A stretch of DNA of 64,000 nucleotides. Source: Margaritispora aquatica. Taxonomy: Eukaryota; Ascomycota; Leotiomycetes; Helotiales; Discinellaceae. Location of the stretch: contig VJWN01000011.1 of assembly GCA_007644065.1 (NCBI GenBank), positions 372,001 to 436,000 of the forward strand. The letters run 5' to 3'. Each line of letters starts with the position of its first letter. The first letter of the stretch is position 1. The notes under the pieces were generated by a model. That model saw only the letters and a list, made by a program, of their open reading frames with translations, made no database searches and was not told the DNA's origin. This document shows positions 22,814 through 32,704 of the stretch, one piece after another. A program made the position numbers and the translations under genes.

Positions 22814-25765
22814 ATGAACGATACCGAGGGGCGACTCCAAAGGATAGAGAAGCAAAACGAAAAGGTCAACAAAGATCTTCTCCACATACTCCGAGCTATA
22901 AACAAAAACTTAAAAACGACCGAAGAATCAGAGAGCGAAGATGACAATGATGTGGCACCTGAGTGGCCATTGTTTCGTTGGTATGAGCAGGTAAAAACGG
23001 CGGAACAGCCCAATGGTACGCTTTAATTCATAGCCCATATGCTAGCTTTGTCTACTTTGCTAACCACGAGCCATAAGTCCTTGCCACAACGGCCAAAAAG
23101 AGACATCCAAGTCCTCGGGATTTAGCCAATGATGCCGAAGCTTCTCCATCTGCAGCAGCTGCACCTGTGGCACAAGAAGACGTCCTTAACACTGTTGACT
23201 CAGCCAATCGGGGTGATAACTCACATCCTGCTGCTGAGAGTCGATCATCCTCTCAGTTGAGTGCTGAATACCCTACCCTGAAGGAACAAAATCTTTTGCG
23301 ATGGAGTAGAGCAACTGGATGGTGGTATCGCTATGAGTCGCCATACAATGATACTAATTTATGGATAACGCTACGAAGTGAAGGCCTTGGAACTAGCTCA
23401 TCCACAGAAAACGCCACTAGCGGTCTAGGATCGCTTATTGGTGATTTGTGGGCAGTCCCTGATGATGCCCGAATCAGTCTCTCCTTCTACGTTGAAGCTT
23501 TAGGAAGATATCAAGGCTTAAGAGATGCCATTGAATGGCATGATCCTGAACTGGCAAGATTCCCAGTTCTTATGGCTTATAATGCGGACCTGGTAAGCTC
23601 TTTCAACGACGCGACTTTCTCGGTTATCGACTTCGACCCGTGGCATTATGGCTATATGACCTATGGCAGCATTTCCAAACAGAAGCACAGATCAGCGGAA
23701 ACTAGCATGAGGTCTCTACGCCCATGCAAATGGGGCCATGACTGGGACGATGAAGTACGGACTGTATTAGACGAGTACAAGCAAAACATTTCAGGGAATG
23801 CTCGGTATTTCGAGCCATTCGTTGTTAACAAAGACTCTTTATACATCCGAGAAGTTGCACCATGGCGCCGTCTTATGTAAGAATAGTGACGATATCTATG
23901 TATAATGTCACAAGTTGAGCTGATGATACTCTCGTCTCTAGTATTGTGGAAGGACTTGGCTCCTTAGGACCATATGATGCGGCGAAAGATCCGGCGGTTG
24001 CACCTGAATGTCCTTTCATTGAGACTTCCTATTCAACAGCCATTACAACCTTACTTAAGAACTATGGACGTTGCTCGAGGAGCGATGATGGTAAGACGTC
24101 GAATTCGTATTTGGATGACAACCCCTTTCATTTAGTGTTTTTCGAGAAGGACTGCTCGCCAAGAGGAGTATCGCCAAAATCACAGTGGAAACACGGAATG
24201 GTCTTCCATGATGGGAAAGCAAGCACTCGGTCTCGTGGTTTTCGCAGAAGCGCGTTTGGGGTAAGGTTACGTTTCTCAGGTTCTATGTGCTGCTCGAATT
24301 TTAGATAGCTCTAACACGTCCGGGGTAGATATATGTCTCGCCCATATTACAAGATGTTGAAGATGGCCATCATCCAGATTTAGATCCCTTATACACTGTG
24401 CTCCTTCTGATTCCAGAGAATTTCTTCGAAGATGATGTAACGTTTCGAAACAAGATATACGATGTGCTTAGCGAGGAAACACGAATTCATGTTACAATGT
24501 TTTGCATTTTATTTGCTTTAAATGAAATCGTCAAGCGTTGGACGTCGCTGAATGAGTATTTGGGCGAATTACTCGAAGATGATTTTATGGATCCACAAGA
24601 GGTAAGTCTCTATCTTCACTTGCTTACTAAATGCACACGGAGACAGCTGGCTGCTGAACTTATTATTAGCCAAGACATAGAGGTCTTATACTTTAGCTGT
24701 TCTTTTCAAATTAGAGAGACAAATTGCTAACACCTAGGCCTTCTAGTACTCAAAGCTCTTGTTTGACGACGCAAACTTCACACGCTCTAGAAAATACTTC
24801 TGGTCCATAGCCGCACTAACTGAGTTTGACATCAGTGTTACGGAAAACATCAAACAGTGGGATCTGTTCTACAATGGCCGAATCAAGCCTTTGTTGAAAC
24901 TCAAGAATATCGTAGGTTGGTTCGATGCTTCTTCTCTAACAAAGGACGAAGAGCATTCAACACACCAAAATGGTTCCAGAAAACTTCAGAGTTTCAAGGA
25001 TCAAATTAAGGAGGCCCAAAAACACCGAGAGATGTTAGTTGGACTTCGTGATGAATTCCGGAGCAAGCTTGAAAGAGTCAAGGCGCTACGAGATGGAGTA
25101 CGTTGTGCCCTGTCTTCAGTAACGTGCGTCGCTAATGTGTGACTAATAGTTGTTCAATGCCAGTGCCCTAGTCGAAAGTCGTGCGTCAACGAGACTAGGT
25201 GAAAATGTGAAGTTGCTCACTTACGTCAGCATATTTTATCTTCCACTTGCATTTTGTGCTGTAAGTGCCTCAAGAATAATCTCGAATAGCATGCTCTTGC
25301 TCTGGCTAAATTATCTAGACACTTTGGGCAGTTCCCAACATACTCGACAAAGCAACCAAAGTCCCATTCATGATCACTTCTATCCTCCTTGGCTTTGTTA
25401 CATACGCAGTTGTGTTCAATTTCAATTCTATAGCTGGCGCAATAACGTCAATCTATTCCAGACGACGAAAGGTACTAGTTTCTCACATGCAGAGAGAAAG
25501 AGGATGGTGGAAGATGCAAGGAAACGGTTTTCAGGAGTTCAAACCTGCAAATGAGGACACGACCCCAACTGAGTGGTTGATTCCTGTCTATGCGATTAAA
25601 AGGCTGTTTACTTGGAAGAAGTCTCTTGAAGAGCTACCTGATGTTGTTCCTGAGCCGAAGACTAGGAAGCAATCCGAGGATATACCTCAGATATATCACT
25701 ATGGTGAGGATGGCAAGAGAATCCATCGAGAAGGAGACGGCTGGGTTCAAGGAGATGTGGTTTAA
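22814..25765 (+). CDS. CorA-like two-helix membrane protein
   Basis: Seven exons: 22814-23015, 23078-23876, 23942-24260, 24329-24601, 24747-25097, 25150-25260, 25319-25765. They give 833 residues in one frame. The N-terminus starts with a short coiled coil (QRIEKQNEKVNKDLLHILR). A large soluble region follows with fungal CorA-like family blocks (WSRATGWWYRYES, FMDPQE/YSKLLFDDANFTRSRKY). A long helix precedes two hydrophobic segments near residues 669-690 (YVSIFYLPLAFCA/TLWAVP) and 699-725 (FMITSILLGFVTYAVVFNFN). This is the architecture of CorA Mg2+ channels, but the GMN signature after the first helix is absent; the equivalent position reads LWAVPN. Transport of Mg2+ is therefore unproven. 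Many fungal paralogues of this type are annotated only as CorA-like. The 145-nt fourth intron contains a possible 36-nt cassette exon (24647-24682). Confidence 0.85.
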
Positions 25766-26320
25766 ATCTTTTTGAGAATCTGACGTCAACTGAACCTTGA
25801 AGAGAAATCTTACCATCGTGCGATCGAATTCCATCAATACTATTTCATGCAAGTTTAGCCCAATGAGCACCATCAGATATATCGGCAAACCAGCACATAA
25901 CCCAGCAGCACCCGTAGCCCCCAACTCAGCCCTACGATACCAAGTCCTTGTTGCTCATGCGGCACTTTTCCATCGACCCTAACCCAACCCAGACATCGAT
26001 GTCCCATGCCAACTGTGCTTCCCAGCAACTTCTCCAGAATATTTCTGATTGAAAGCGGGCATTATATTGATTGCCAATCCTCGGCTGCATGTCAGCTTGG
26101 GTTTCATTTGGTCGTCTACAGTCTATACATGCAGAGTCATCAATTCGAATTTAACCGGACTTTACGAGCCCCCAACAATCGCTTCTAGTAGCCGAGCCCA
26201 GGATCCATGAGCAAATGTCCATATGTGATATATCTTGAAACCCCATCTAAGTTTCCTGTATCTTTTAATCTAACTTTCATAGCCCAAAACCGAGATTTAG
26301 GGTTTGACGGCTGATTAACG
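25766..26320. other. Spacer between CorA-like and P450 genes
   Basis: 3' flank of the CorA-like gene and promoter/leader of the P450. No gene, repeat or RNA gene seen. Confidence 0.6.
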
Positions 26321-28057
26321 ATGGATTTCAAACTATATGGCATTGCGGCCATCGCAGCTGTCACAGCACAAGCCTTTATCTCGCCTATACCCGAAGTATC
26401 AACAGTCAAAGTCCTTGTAACATATATCTCTACCGCAATTGCCACCCTCACATATCTAATTTTCACAAACAACTCTCCTATCCTAACATTCACCACCCTC
26501 AACACTATCTTCCTCTGCACAGCCACAACCCTAACACTCATCCGCCGCCTTTACTTCTCACCCATCTCCCACTTCCCAGGCCCCAAACACCTCGCTCTCA
26601 CCAACCTCTTCAAAGCCCAAATCTACTTCACAGGACGCGGCCACACCGCCATCGTCACCTTGCACAAAAAGTACCACGCAGATATAATCCGCATCGGCCC
26701 CAATGAGCTCAGCGTCATCGATGTGGACGCCATCGAGAAAGTCTTCAAGGGCAAGTATCCGCGCGAGACCTTCTACGAAGTTGGCGCCATCAACGGCGAG
26801 GTGAACCTCAACACCACGCGCGATTACAAGCTCCATACGCCGTGGCGCAGGATATGGGAGAAGGCGTTCGCGAGCAAAGAGTTCGTTGACTACAATCCGC
26901 GCGTGGAGCTGCATGTGCAGAAACTCGGTAAAGTTCTGCGGAGTAAGGAGGGAGAGCAAGTGAATGTGACCAAGCTGATGGATAATCTCGTCTTCGACAT
27001 CATAGCCGATTTGTCCTTCGCGCATGATTCGAAAATGCAAGACGGAAAAGGTGACGGCTTCTATTTAGATTTCATCCACAAGTACGTCGCGATGGTTGGT
27101 CTCGTCGGCTCCTTGCGCCCTCTATGCCAATTACTACCATACCTCCCCGAGAACAGCGAGGTTCGCCAGTTTCGCCTAGGAGGCGAGGCGCTGCTTGCAG
27201 GACGCCAGAAACTGGGCTCAACGAGACGAGATCTGTTCCGTCATTTGCTTGCCGAAGACGAGGAGACGGAGATGAGATTTTCGCAGAAGCAGCTTGATTC
27301 CAACGCGAATCTCGTGATCGTGGCTGGCGCGGACACGTCTTCGAGCGCGCTAGCACAGCTGTTTAGAGTGTTGGCGAAAGAGCCGAGGATTGCGGAGAAG
27401 ATGCGGGAGGAGCTGGATGGTGTGGGCGAGTTAACCGTCGAGAGCACGAAGGCACTTCCGTATCTCAATGCTGTGATCTCGGAGGGGTTGAGACTCATGA
27501 ATCCCGTGCCGACGGGCGTGCATGCTGCTTCACCTCCTTCGGGGCTCACGATCTTAGACGTTTTCATCCCAGGAAACGTGCAGGTCTTGATTCCGCACCA
27601 AGGAATCATGACGGATGAGCGGTATTTCGCCAAGGCAGGGGAATTCATACCTGAGAGGTGGATCGAGTGGAAGGAGGGCGTGAAAGATAAGCGGGCTTAT
27701 ATTCCGTTTGGATGGGGTGTGCATAGTTGTGTTGGAAGGGTGTTGGCGTTGAATGAGATGCGGTTGGGGCTTGCGACTGTGGTTGGAGGATGGGAGCTCA
27801 AGTTAGGCGAGAAGTATGACGAGGACACTTGGAAGAGTGGCTCCATCTTAAGCCTTTTGCAGAGATTCTCAGCTCGAAGTATCACTGGTATATTGCAAAA
27901 GTCCATAGTCGGTGCCTTAATTCATGACACAGTTGCCATCTGGAAATGCTTTTGGCATAACTCTAGTGGCCGAATGACGTTCTTGATAATTTCGCTTTGC
28001 CATGATCGGTTCGCATTATTCGCGCTCAGGAAGCACCACTTCACGGCGGAGGCGTAA
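26321..28057 (+). CDS. Cytochrome P450 monooxygenase with aberrant 3' end
   Basis: Role: membrane-anchored heme monooxygenase, substrate unknown. One uninterrupted frame of 578 codons from ATG 26321. Seen: two or three N-terminal hydrophobic segments (residues 1-85), a proline hinge FPGPKH, an I-helix AGADTSSSA, a K-helix EGLR (ExxR), PERW, and the heme loop FGWGVHSCVGR with Cys near residue 470. Family members normally end 40-60 residues after the heme loop. Here the frame runs about 100 more codons and overlaps the last 136 bases of the convergent DUF7580 gene. From about 27826 a different frame gives a tail (EEWLHLKPFAEILSSKYHWY...) that looks like a P450 C-terminus and stops at 27927, just over the neighbour's stop codon. 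A small indel, natural or a sequencing error, near 27821-27830 is likely. Enzyme call firm; 3' end doubtful. Confidence 0.9.
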   Translation: MDFKLYGIAAIAAVTAQAFISPIPEVSTVKVLVTYISTAIATLTYLIFTNNSPILTFTTLNTIFLCTATTLTLIRRLYFSPISHFPGPKHLALTNLFKAQIYFTGRGHTAIVTLHKKYHADIIRIGPNELSVIDVDAIEKVFKGKYPRETFYEVGAINGEVNLNTTRDYKLHTPWRRIWEKAFASKEFVDYNPRVELHVQKLGKVLRSKEGEQVNVTKLMDNLVFDIIADLSFAHDSKMQDGKGDGFYLDFIHKYVAMVGLVGSLRPLCQLLPYLPENSEVRQFRLGGEALLAGRQKLGSTRRDLFRHLLAEDEETEMRFSQKQLDSNANLVIVAGADTSSSALAQLFRVLAKEPRIAEKMREELDGVGELTVESTKALPYLNAVISEGLRLMNPVPTGVHAASPPSGLTILDVFIPGNVQVLIPHQGIMTDERYFAKAGEFIPERWIEWKEGVKDKRAYIPFGWGVHSCVGRVLALNEMRLGLATVVGGWELKLGEKYDEDTWKSGSILSLLQRFSARSITGILQKSIVGALIHDTVAIWKCFWHNSSGRMTFLIISLCHDRFALFALRKHHFTAEA

Positions 28058-29661
28058 TCATCGCCGCCTTCGTCGCCCACACTTTGACACCATTTCACCG
28101 CTGCTAATAGATCGAAGGATTCCTTAAGTTCTCCAGCCCCAGCTGTATATTTTTTACGGAGAGGGTGGTCCTCAAGTCGTTGACCAAAGCAGAGCTCCAA
28201 GAGGATGATACCAAGCGAGTGGAAGTTGCAGTCATTGACTTCCGTGTTTGATGTTACTACATCTTGGATTGAAAAGCCTTGGCGGATGAACGGCTCGTGG
28301 AATGAAACACCGCCGTGATCATCCTCCCATGGGAAGAAGATAACATTTTCTTTTGTGAGTCCAGTTCTCAGCCAGTCGGTGAATTGAAGTTGGGCTACTG
28401 AGGAAGCGACGATTAGGGCGATAGAGTAGCGTTGACGTCGGGTGAGATGCGCTTCGATATCAGAGGAGAGAATTTGATCCAGTGTTAACACGTTAGTATT
28501 GTTGGGTTGTTTCCTCTTTGTGAACGGGTGGAGATGGTACATTTCATCATCATAGCCGACAATACCCATACATTTGTTGCATCTTTCGCTACCCAGTAGC
28601 TGGCAGAGTTTGAGGTCTGGCTTGACTTGGATATCTGGCTTAATCTTGAGTATGGTTGGTACTGGTGTTATGAAGGCTTCCTTCTTTCGCCGTATTGAAG
28701 GTGGTGGTACCACCGTCGGTGAAGTGTACAACAGAGGCGCCGTGTGGGGCTCCATGAGTATATACGGTAAAGAACAACCAATCATTTGCCCACATTGCAA
28801 CTCTCTCCATGACCATGGGGTGGTTAGCTGAGAAGAAGGAGCGACGAACACAAGAACGATTTCGAAGCATATATCTGGAAGAGTGCGATGCTCAAGCCGA
28901 AGGTTGGCAAAGTGATACTGTTGACAAGAGCACTGCCATGCCTCTTGCAGGGATTTGAAAAGGAGGTCTGACATCTTCCGCGCTCTCTTGAATATCGTCT
29001 CTAGAGCGGAAACCTGCTTTTTGTTGGTAGGAGTAGCGTTCTGGAGTGTGGATATCTTGTCGCTCGTGCCAAGGAGTGTCTTCAATCGTTCGTTGCATTT
29101 GGTTAGCCGATCGAAAAGCTCCTCTCTAACTTGCTCATTGAAACTGAACCTGAGACGAAATGTCTCATAATCCCATTTGGATTTGGCGGATGCAAGTCTC
29201 GAGATCTGACTGGGCGGCTGTGGGCTTATCGGTCTGCGTTGCTTCGACTCGGATGAGATCAATTTTCTCTGAATAGTCTCTTTGTCGAGAGATAGCTCCT
29301 TTCTCAATTCTATCGCTGTCTCGTTGATATCGGTGATTATTTCCATGTACAAGTCGAACGACTCCTGAAGCCGCTCTTTCAAGCGCTCTTGCAAAACCTT
29401 GCTGCTCCAGTCTTTCCCTCTAGGGTCACCCACGAGACGAGTTATCTCATCTTCATCTTTAATAATCGGTAGTAGAAGCTCTTTCAAATTGCGTTTGTAC
29501 ACAATTTGATGGAATTCCACGTCTCTGCGGCACTTCTTGTACTCGTTGCGCACCCGCCAGAAGAAACCGCCAACCGTGGCAACCTCGCGCCAGTGTTCTA
29601 GGCCGGAAATGATCAAGGGAAAGGCACCCAGCACAACACCTGCGATTTCGAAGCCACTCAT
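27922..29661 (-). CDS. DUF7580-type fungal protein
   Basis: A single open frame of 579 residues from ATG 29661. The N-terminus MSGFEIAGVVLGAFPLIISG is the hallmark start of a large fungal family annotated as DUF7580, related in layout to HeLo/NLR-associated proteins. A helical, coiled-coil-rich region follows (to about residue 240), then a low-conservation linker, then the C-terminal kinase-like block. The latter includes RRQRYSIALIVASSVAQLQF, TKENVIFFP, FHSLGIILLELCFGQRLEDH and VKWC. These resemble a degenerate protein kinase C-lobe; no full set of catalytic residues is visible. Role unknown; related proteins are often suspected in allorecognition or stress responses (inference). Convergent with the P450 (overlapping 3' ends) and divergent from the zinc-finger gene at 30036. 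Confidence 0.82.
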   Translation of the reverse strand: MSGFEIAGVVLGAFPLIISGLEHWREVATVGGFFWRVRNEYKKCRRDVEFHQIVYKRNLKELLLPIIKDEDEITRLVGDPRGKDWSSKVLQERLKERLQESFDLYMEIITDINETAIELRKELSLDKETIQRKLISSESKQRRPISPQPPSQISRLASAKSKWDYETFRLRFSFNEQVREELFDRLTKCNERLKTLLGTSDKISTLQNATPTNKKQVSALETIFKRARKMSDLLFKSLQEAWQCSCQQYHFANLRLEHRTLPDICFEIVLVFVAPSSQLTTPWSWRELQCGQMIGCSLPYILMEPHTAPLLYTSPTVVPPPSIRRKKEAFITPVPTILKIKPDIQVKPDLKLCQLLGSERCNKCMGIVGYDDEMYHLHPFTKRKQPNNTNVLTLDQILSSDIEAHLTRRQRYSIALIVASSVAQLQFTDWLRTGLTKENVIFFPWEDDHGGVSFHEPFIRQGFSIQDVVTSNTEVNDCNFHSLGIILLELCFGQRLEDHPLRKKYTAGAGELKESFDLLAAVKWCQSVGDEGGDDYASAVKWCFLSANNANRSWQSEIIKNVIRPLELCQKHFQMATVS

Positions 29662-30035
29662 CAGGAAACATATAAGGGCGATATGAGTGAATTGATTGAG
29701 TGCAGCGCTACGTAGTGTTGTTATGACTTAATTACAGCCTTGGCTGAAGACGAAAAACGACCGGTTTGGACCCTCACACACGACCCCGCACTTCTGCCAA
29801 GCTGACACGATCACAGAGCCTCAATTGTTACAGACTCAAATGTCATCAACAGTTGTGGACACCGCTGCTGCTTGCTTCTCCTGCTTGAGGCTTTCAAACA
29901 ACAACGGCAAACAAACACCAACGTCATATAATACATATGATCCACGCAGGAAATACCAACCTTACCTTCGAGTCGCTACCGCGTAGTCATTCGTAGATAT
30001 ACAAAAACCCTCGACGCTGAGAAGGCTTGTCTACG
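29662..30035. promoter_or_regulatory. Shared divergent promoter region
   Basis: 374 bases separate the start codons of the minus-strand DUF7580 gene and the plus-strand zinc-finger gene, so the two probably share a bidirectional promoter. No clear palindromic operator or TATA box stands out. Confidence 0.5.
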
Positions 30036-32704
30036 ATGCATGCATCTACCAGAGAGCAATGCCGGGCTTGTCTTACAACCCTAAAAAGCATCGTCTCAAG
30101 CCTTACAGGCGCAAAAAGACAGGACGCCCAAGTTCACCGCGAACAGGCTGAGGACGAGCTGTGGAGGTTCACCCTATGGGCGGGCAACATTGGTGCCCTA
30201 AATCAGCCAAAATCTTCGATGTCTCTTGAGTCGCGTCTTCGCGACGCTAGTGATGTCTTAAATTATGTTCGAGAATTACTAAATGACTTAAACGAGGTCA
30301 CTGGAGAAAGTGAGTTCTATATCTCCTCTATGCTCGTGAAGCAGCTGATAATATCTAGTCCTGAAGATTGTATCTGGAGAGCGTGAGGGGAAGATCGCTT
30401 CTGAGGCTGGTGCTGATAGCGACGCCGAAAATCAAAGCGAAGAACTGGAACTTCTCCATGAACTTGGAGACTGCACCACACGTCTCTTCAGAGTATCCAG
30501 CCTCATACGTCATGCAGCATCTACAGATCAATTTGCCAAAGCCCTGACTCGGAAGCGATATCTATTTAATGACCAATTCGACATATCTCATGTGGGTGAG
30601 AAATTTCCGAAACTCGCTACTAAGGAGCTTGCGTGGCTGCGGAACCGACTTGGTCGAGCCATCACCCAACGCCGACAATACCTGAGCTATATTCAAGACC
30701 ATCGTAATGAGCATGAAAGCGACACTGGTCATGAGGATACCTTTGTGCCGGTAGCTTCAGCCATGGAACTCCTCCCGGACACTACTAGCCAGCCATCCAC
30801 CTTCTTCACCAAAGCTTCGAGTCTAGCACAGGGTCACATTACAGCCCAGACGCTTAATGTACAGGAATACTCGGATCTGGAGAATGACGAAAGGTCATGC
30901 ACGACCATAACTCGGTCCATGGATGGTGATCTCGAGTTCTCAATTGTAGACAGAATTCCGATGCTCGATAAGCTGCGAACAAAATCCAAAAAGGAAGTAG
31001 AATGTCCCTTCTGTTTCCGGATACATAAATTCAAGAACGAGCGAGTGTGGCGACGACATGTCTTTGCCGATCTTCGGTCTTATGTTTGTACATTTCCCGA
31101 GTGTGACGCACCTTACTTCAGCGACATCAACGAATGGTTTCGTCATGAAATGCAATACCATCGTGTCAGCTATATCTGCCGACTCTGCCAGAATAGGAGC
31201 TTCCAGCTCAAAGATCAGTATGTGGCCCATATCCGAAGACGCCATTCCGAACTGCTAGAAGACGGCAAGGAACAGCCTTTTATTGACATGGCCCGGAAAC
31301 CGCTTGACTGTATACCCGCCCAGGATTGTCCATGCTGCTCAGAGTGGGCTAGTCGTGTCAAAGAACATACAACAGTCACCATTAATCCTTCTGATGCATC
31401 CGTTCCCATTCTTTGTGTCGTCCCAACTGTGTTCAAACGCCACCTTGCTTCTCACCTGGAACAGTTGGCACTATTTGCGGTCCAGATTGGTTCATCTACC
31501 GATATTGATATCGATTCAAATGTTGCCATAGAAGACGATGTAGGTGCAGTTCGACTGAGCTCAGATCTCTCAACCCTTGCGTTCGACAATATTAGGTCAT
31601 CATCTATTGCAGGCGAAGTGCAGTCATCCAATGAAAACCTACTTCCACAAGAAGCGGTCAAAGCAGCAGGGAGTAATGAAAGCGGGTCCGTCAACATGGC
31701 TGACCTTGAAGCTGCTATCCAAGCAGCACAGCAAGTCATTAACATCACCCCAGAAGACCATCCTGATCGGGCTGTACTCTTTAACAATCTTGGAAACAAG
31801 CCTTGTGACCAGTATACTGAGCAGTCACATAGATCAACCACGAGGGTCAACACCTCATCACAAGCATCATCGGCTCGTTCAGCACGAAGCTTTTTGTTTT
31901 GTGTGAATGAATTGACAGTCAATGAGGAGCCAAGTCTGGGTGGGGTGCGACCGGACGTCAATATCTTCGGCCGCTGGTCTCCTCCTTCTTATCAAGAGGG
32001 TTTTATAAGACCATACCCTGGCGACCTATATCGATGGCATGAAGGGGCTATAAGTCTAGCAACCGATTGTCCACTCTCCAATGGACGCTTTCGTAGACGT
32101 CCTGGTAGCCATACTCCCGTAACATTTTATAGAAACCAGACCCTATTCTGGTGCGATGATTTCCACCAATTTATGACCGTTCCAGGCGATGCAAGCGAGT
32201 ATGACGTTGCAGAAGATGAGAATATTGCTAATCATTGGTGGCCACTAAGCTTCCGACATGATGGGACTAATACACGAGTTGAAGTTTCCGGTATCGAGCG
32301 TCATCTTGCTACGCGACACTCACCATGGGTATCCGATCTGGGTCTGAATATATTTGCAAATCCAAATCCTCATCCTTATCCTCATCCTAGCCACGATAGA
32401 GGAGGTTTATCTGGGAATCTCGCTCTTCTTATCGGACTAGTTGTATTCTCGTGTACGGCGGCGGACTTGAGAAACGTACTCTTGGTTGATAAGGCATGGA
32501 GTGGTTATCAGTGGTATCCCCATAAACGGGTAGCTGGACGTAAGTATCCCTTTCTTATATTCGGGACTAGCTTACTAATATAGTAAAGGTACCGCTAGAA
32601 GAGGGGTTGTCGTTACTATCTACTTAGATCCGACCAATACTACCGGCTCAACTCCAGCTATATTAGGCTATCTCGAGTGGAAAGGACCAGCACTCTTACA
32701 ATAA
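30036..32704 (+). CDS. C2H2 zinc-finger protein with TPR remnant and novel C-terminus
   Basis: Exons 30036-30309, 30359-32539 and 32589-32704 give 856 residues. The N-terminal helical region and a later block (FKRHLASHLEQLALFAVQ) are typical of fungal multi-domain C2H2 proteins that often carry NACHT, TPR or CHAT modules. Cysteine/histidine pairs at about 307-380 (CPFCFRIHKF...RRH, CTFPECDAPYF...RHEMQYH, CRLCQNRSFQ...HIRRRH) form degenerate C2H2 fingers. Near 538-575 there is one TPR-like unit (DLEAAIQAAQQVINITPEDH...FNNLGNK), followed by decayed TPR-like sequence. The last 250 residues (from about NEEPSLGGVRPDVNIFGRWS) match nothing I know. They include a Pro/His repeat (PNPHPYPHPS) and a hydrophobic segment (LALLIGLVVFS). 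The start is the first ATG of the frame. Exon 3 has two nearby acceptors; the AAG at 32588 gives the longer, more protein-like tail. Confidence 0.78.

Noticed and set aside
26558..27648. Minus-strand open frames opposite the P450
   Set aside because: They mirror a clear P450 frame and carry no recognisable motifs.
22814..32704. Secondary-metabolite gene cluster around the P450
   Set aside because: No polyketide synthase, NRPS, terpene cyclase or other backbone enzyme lies in the window.
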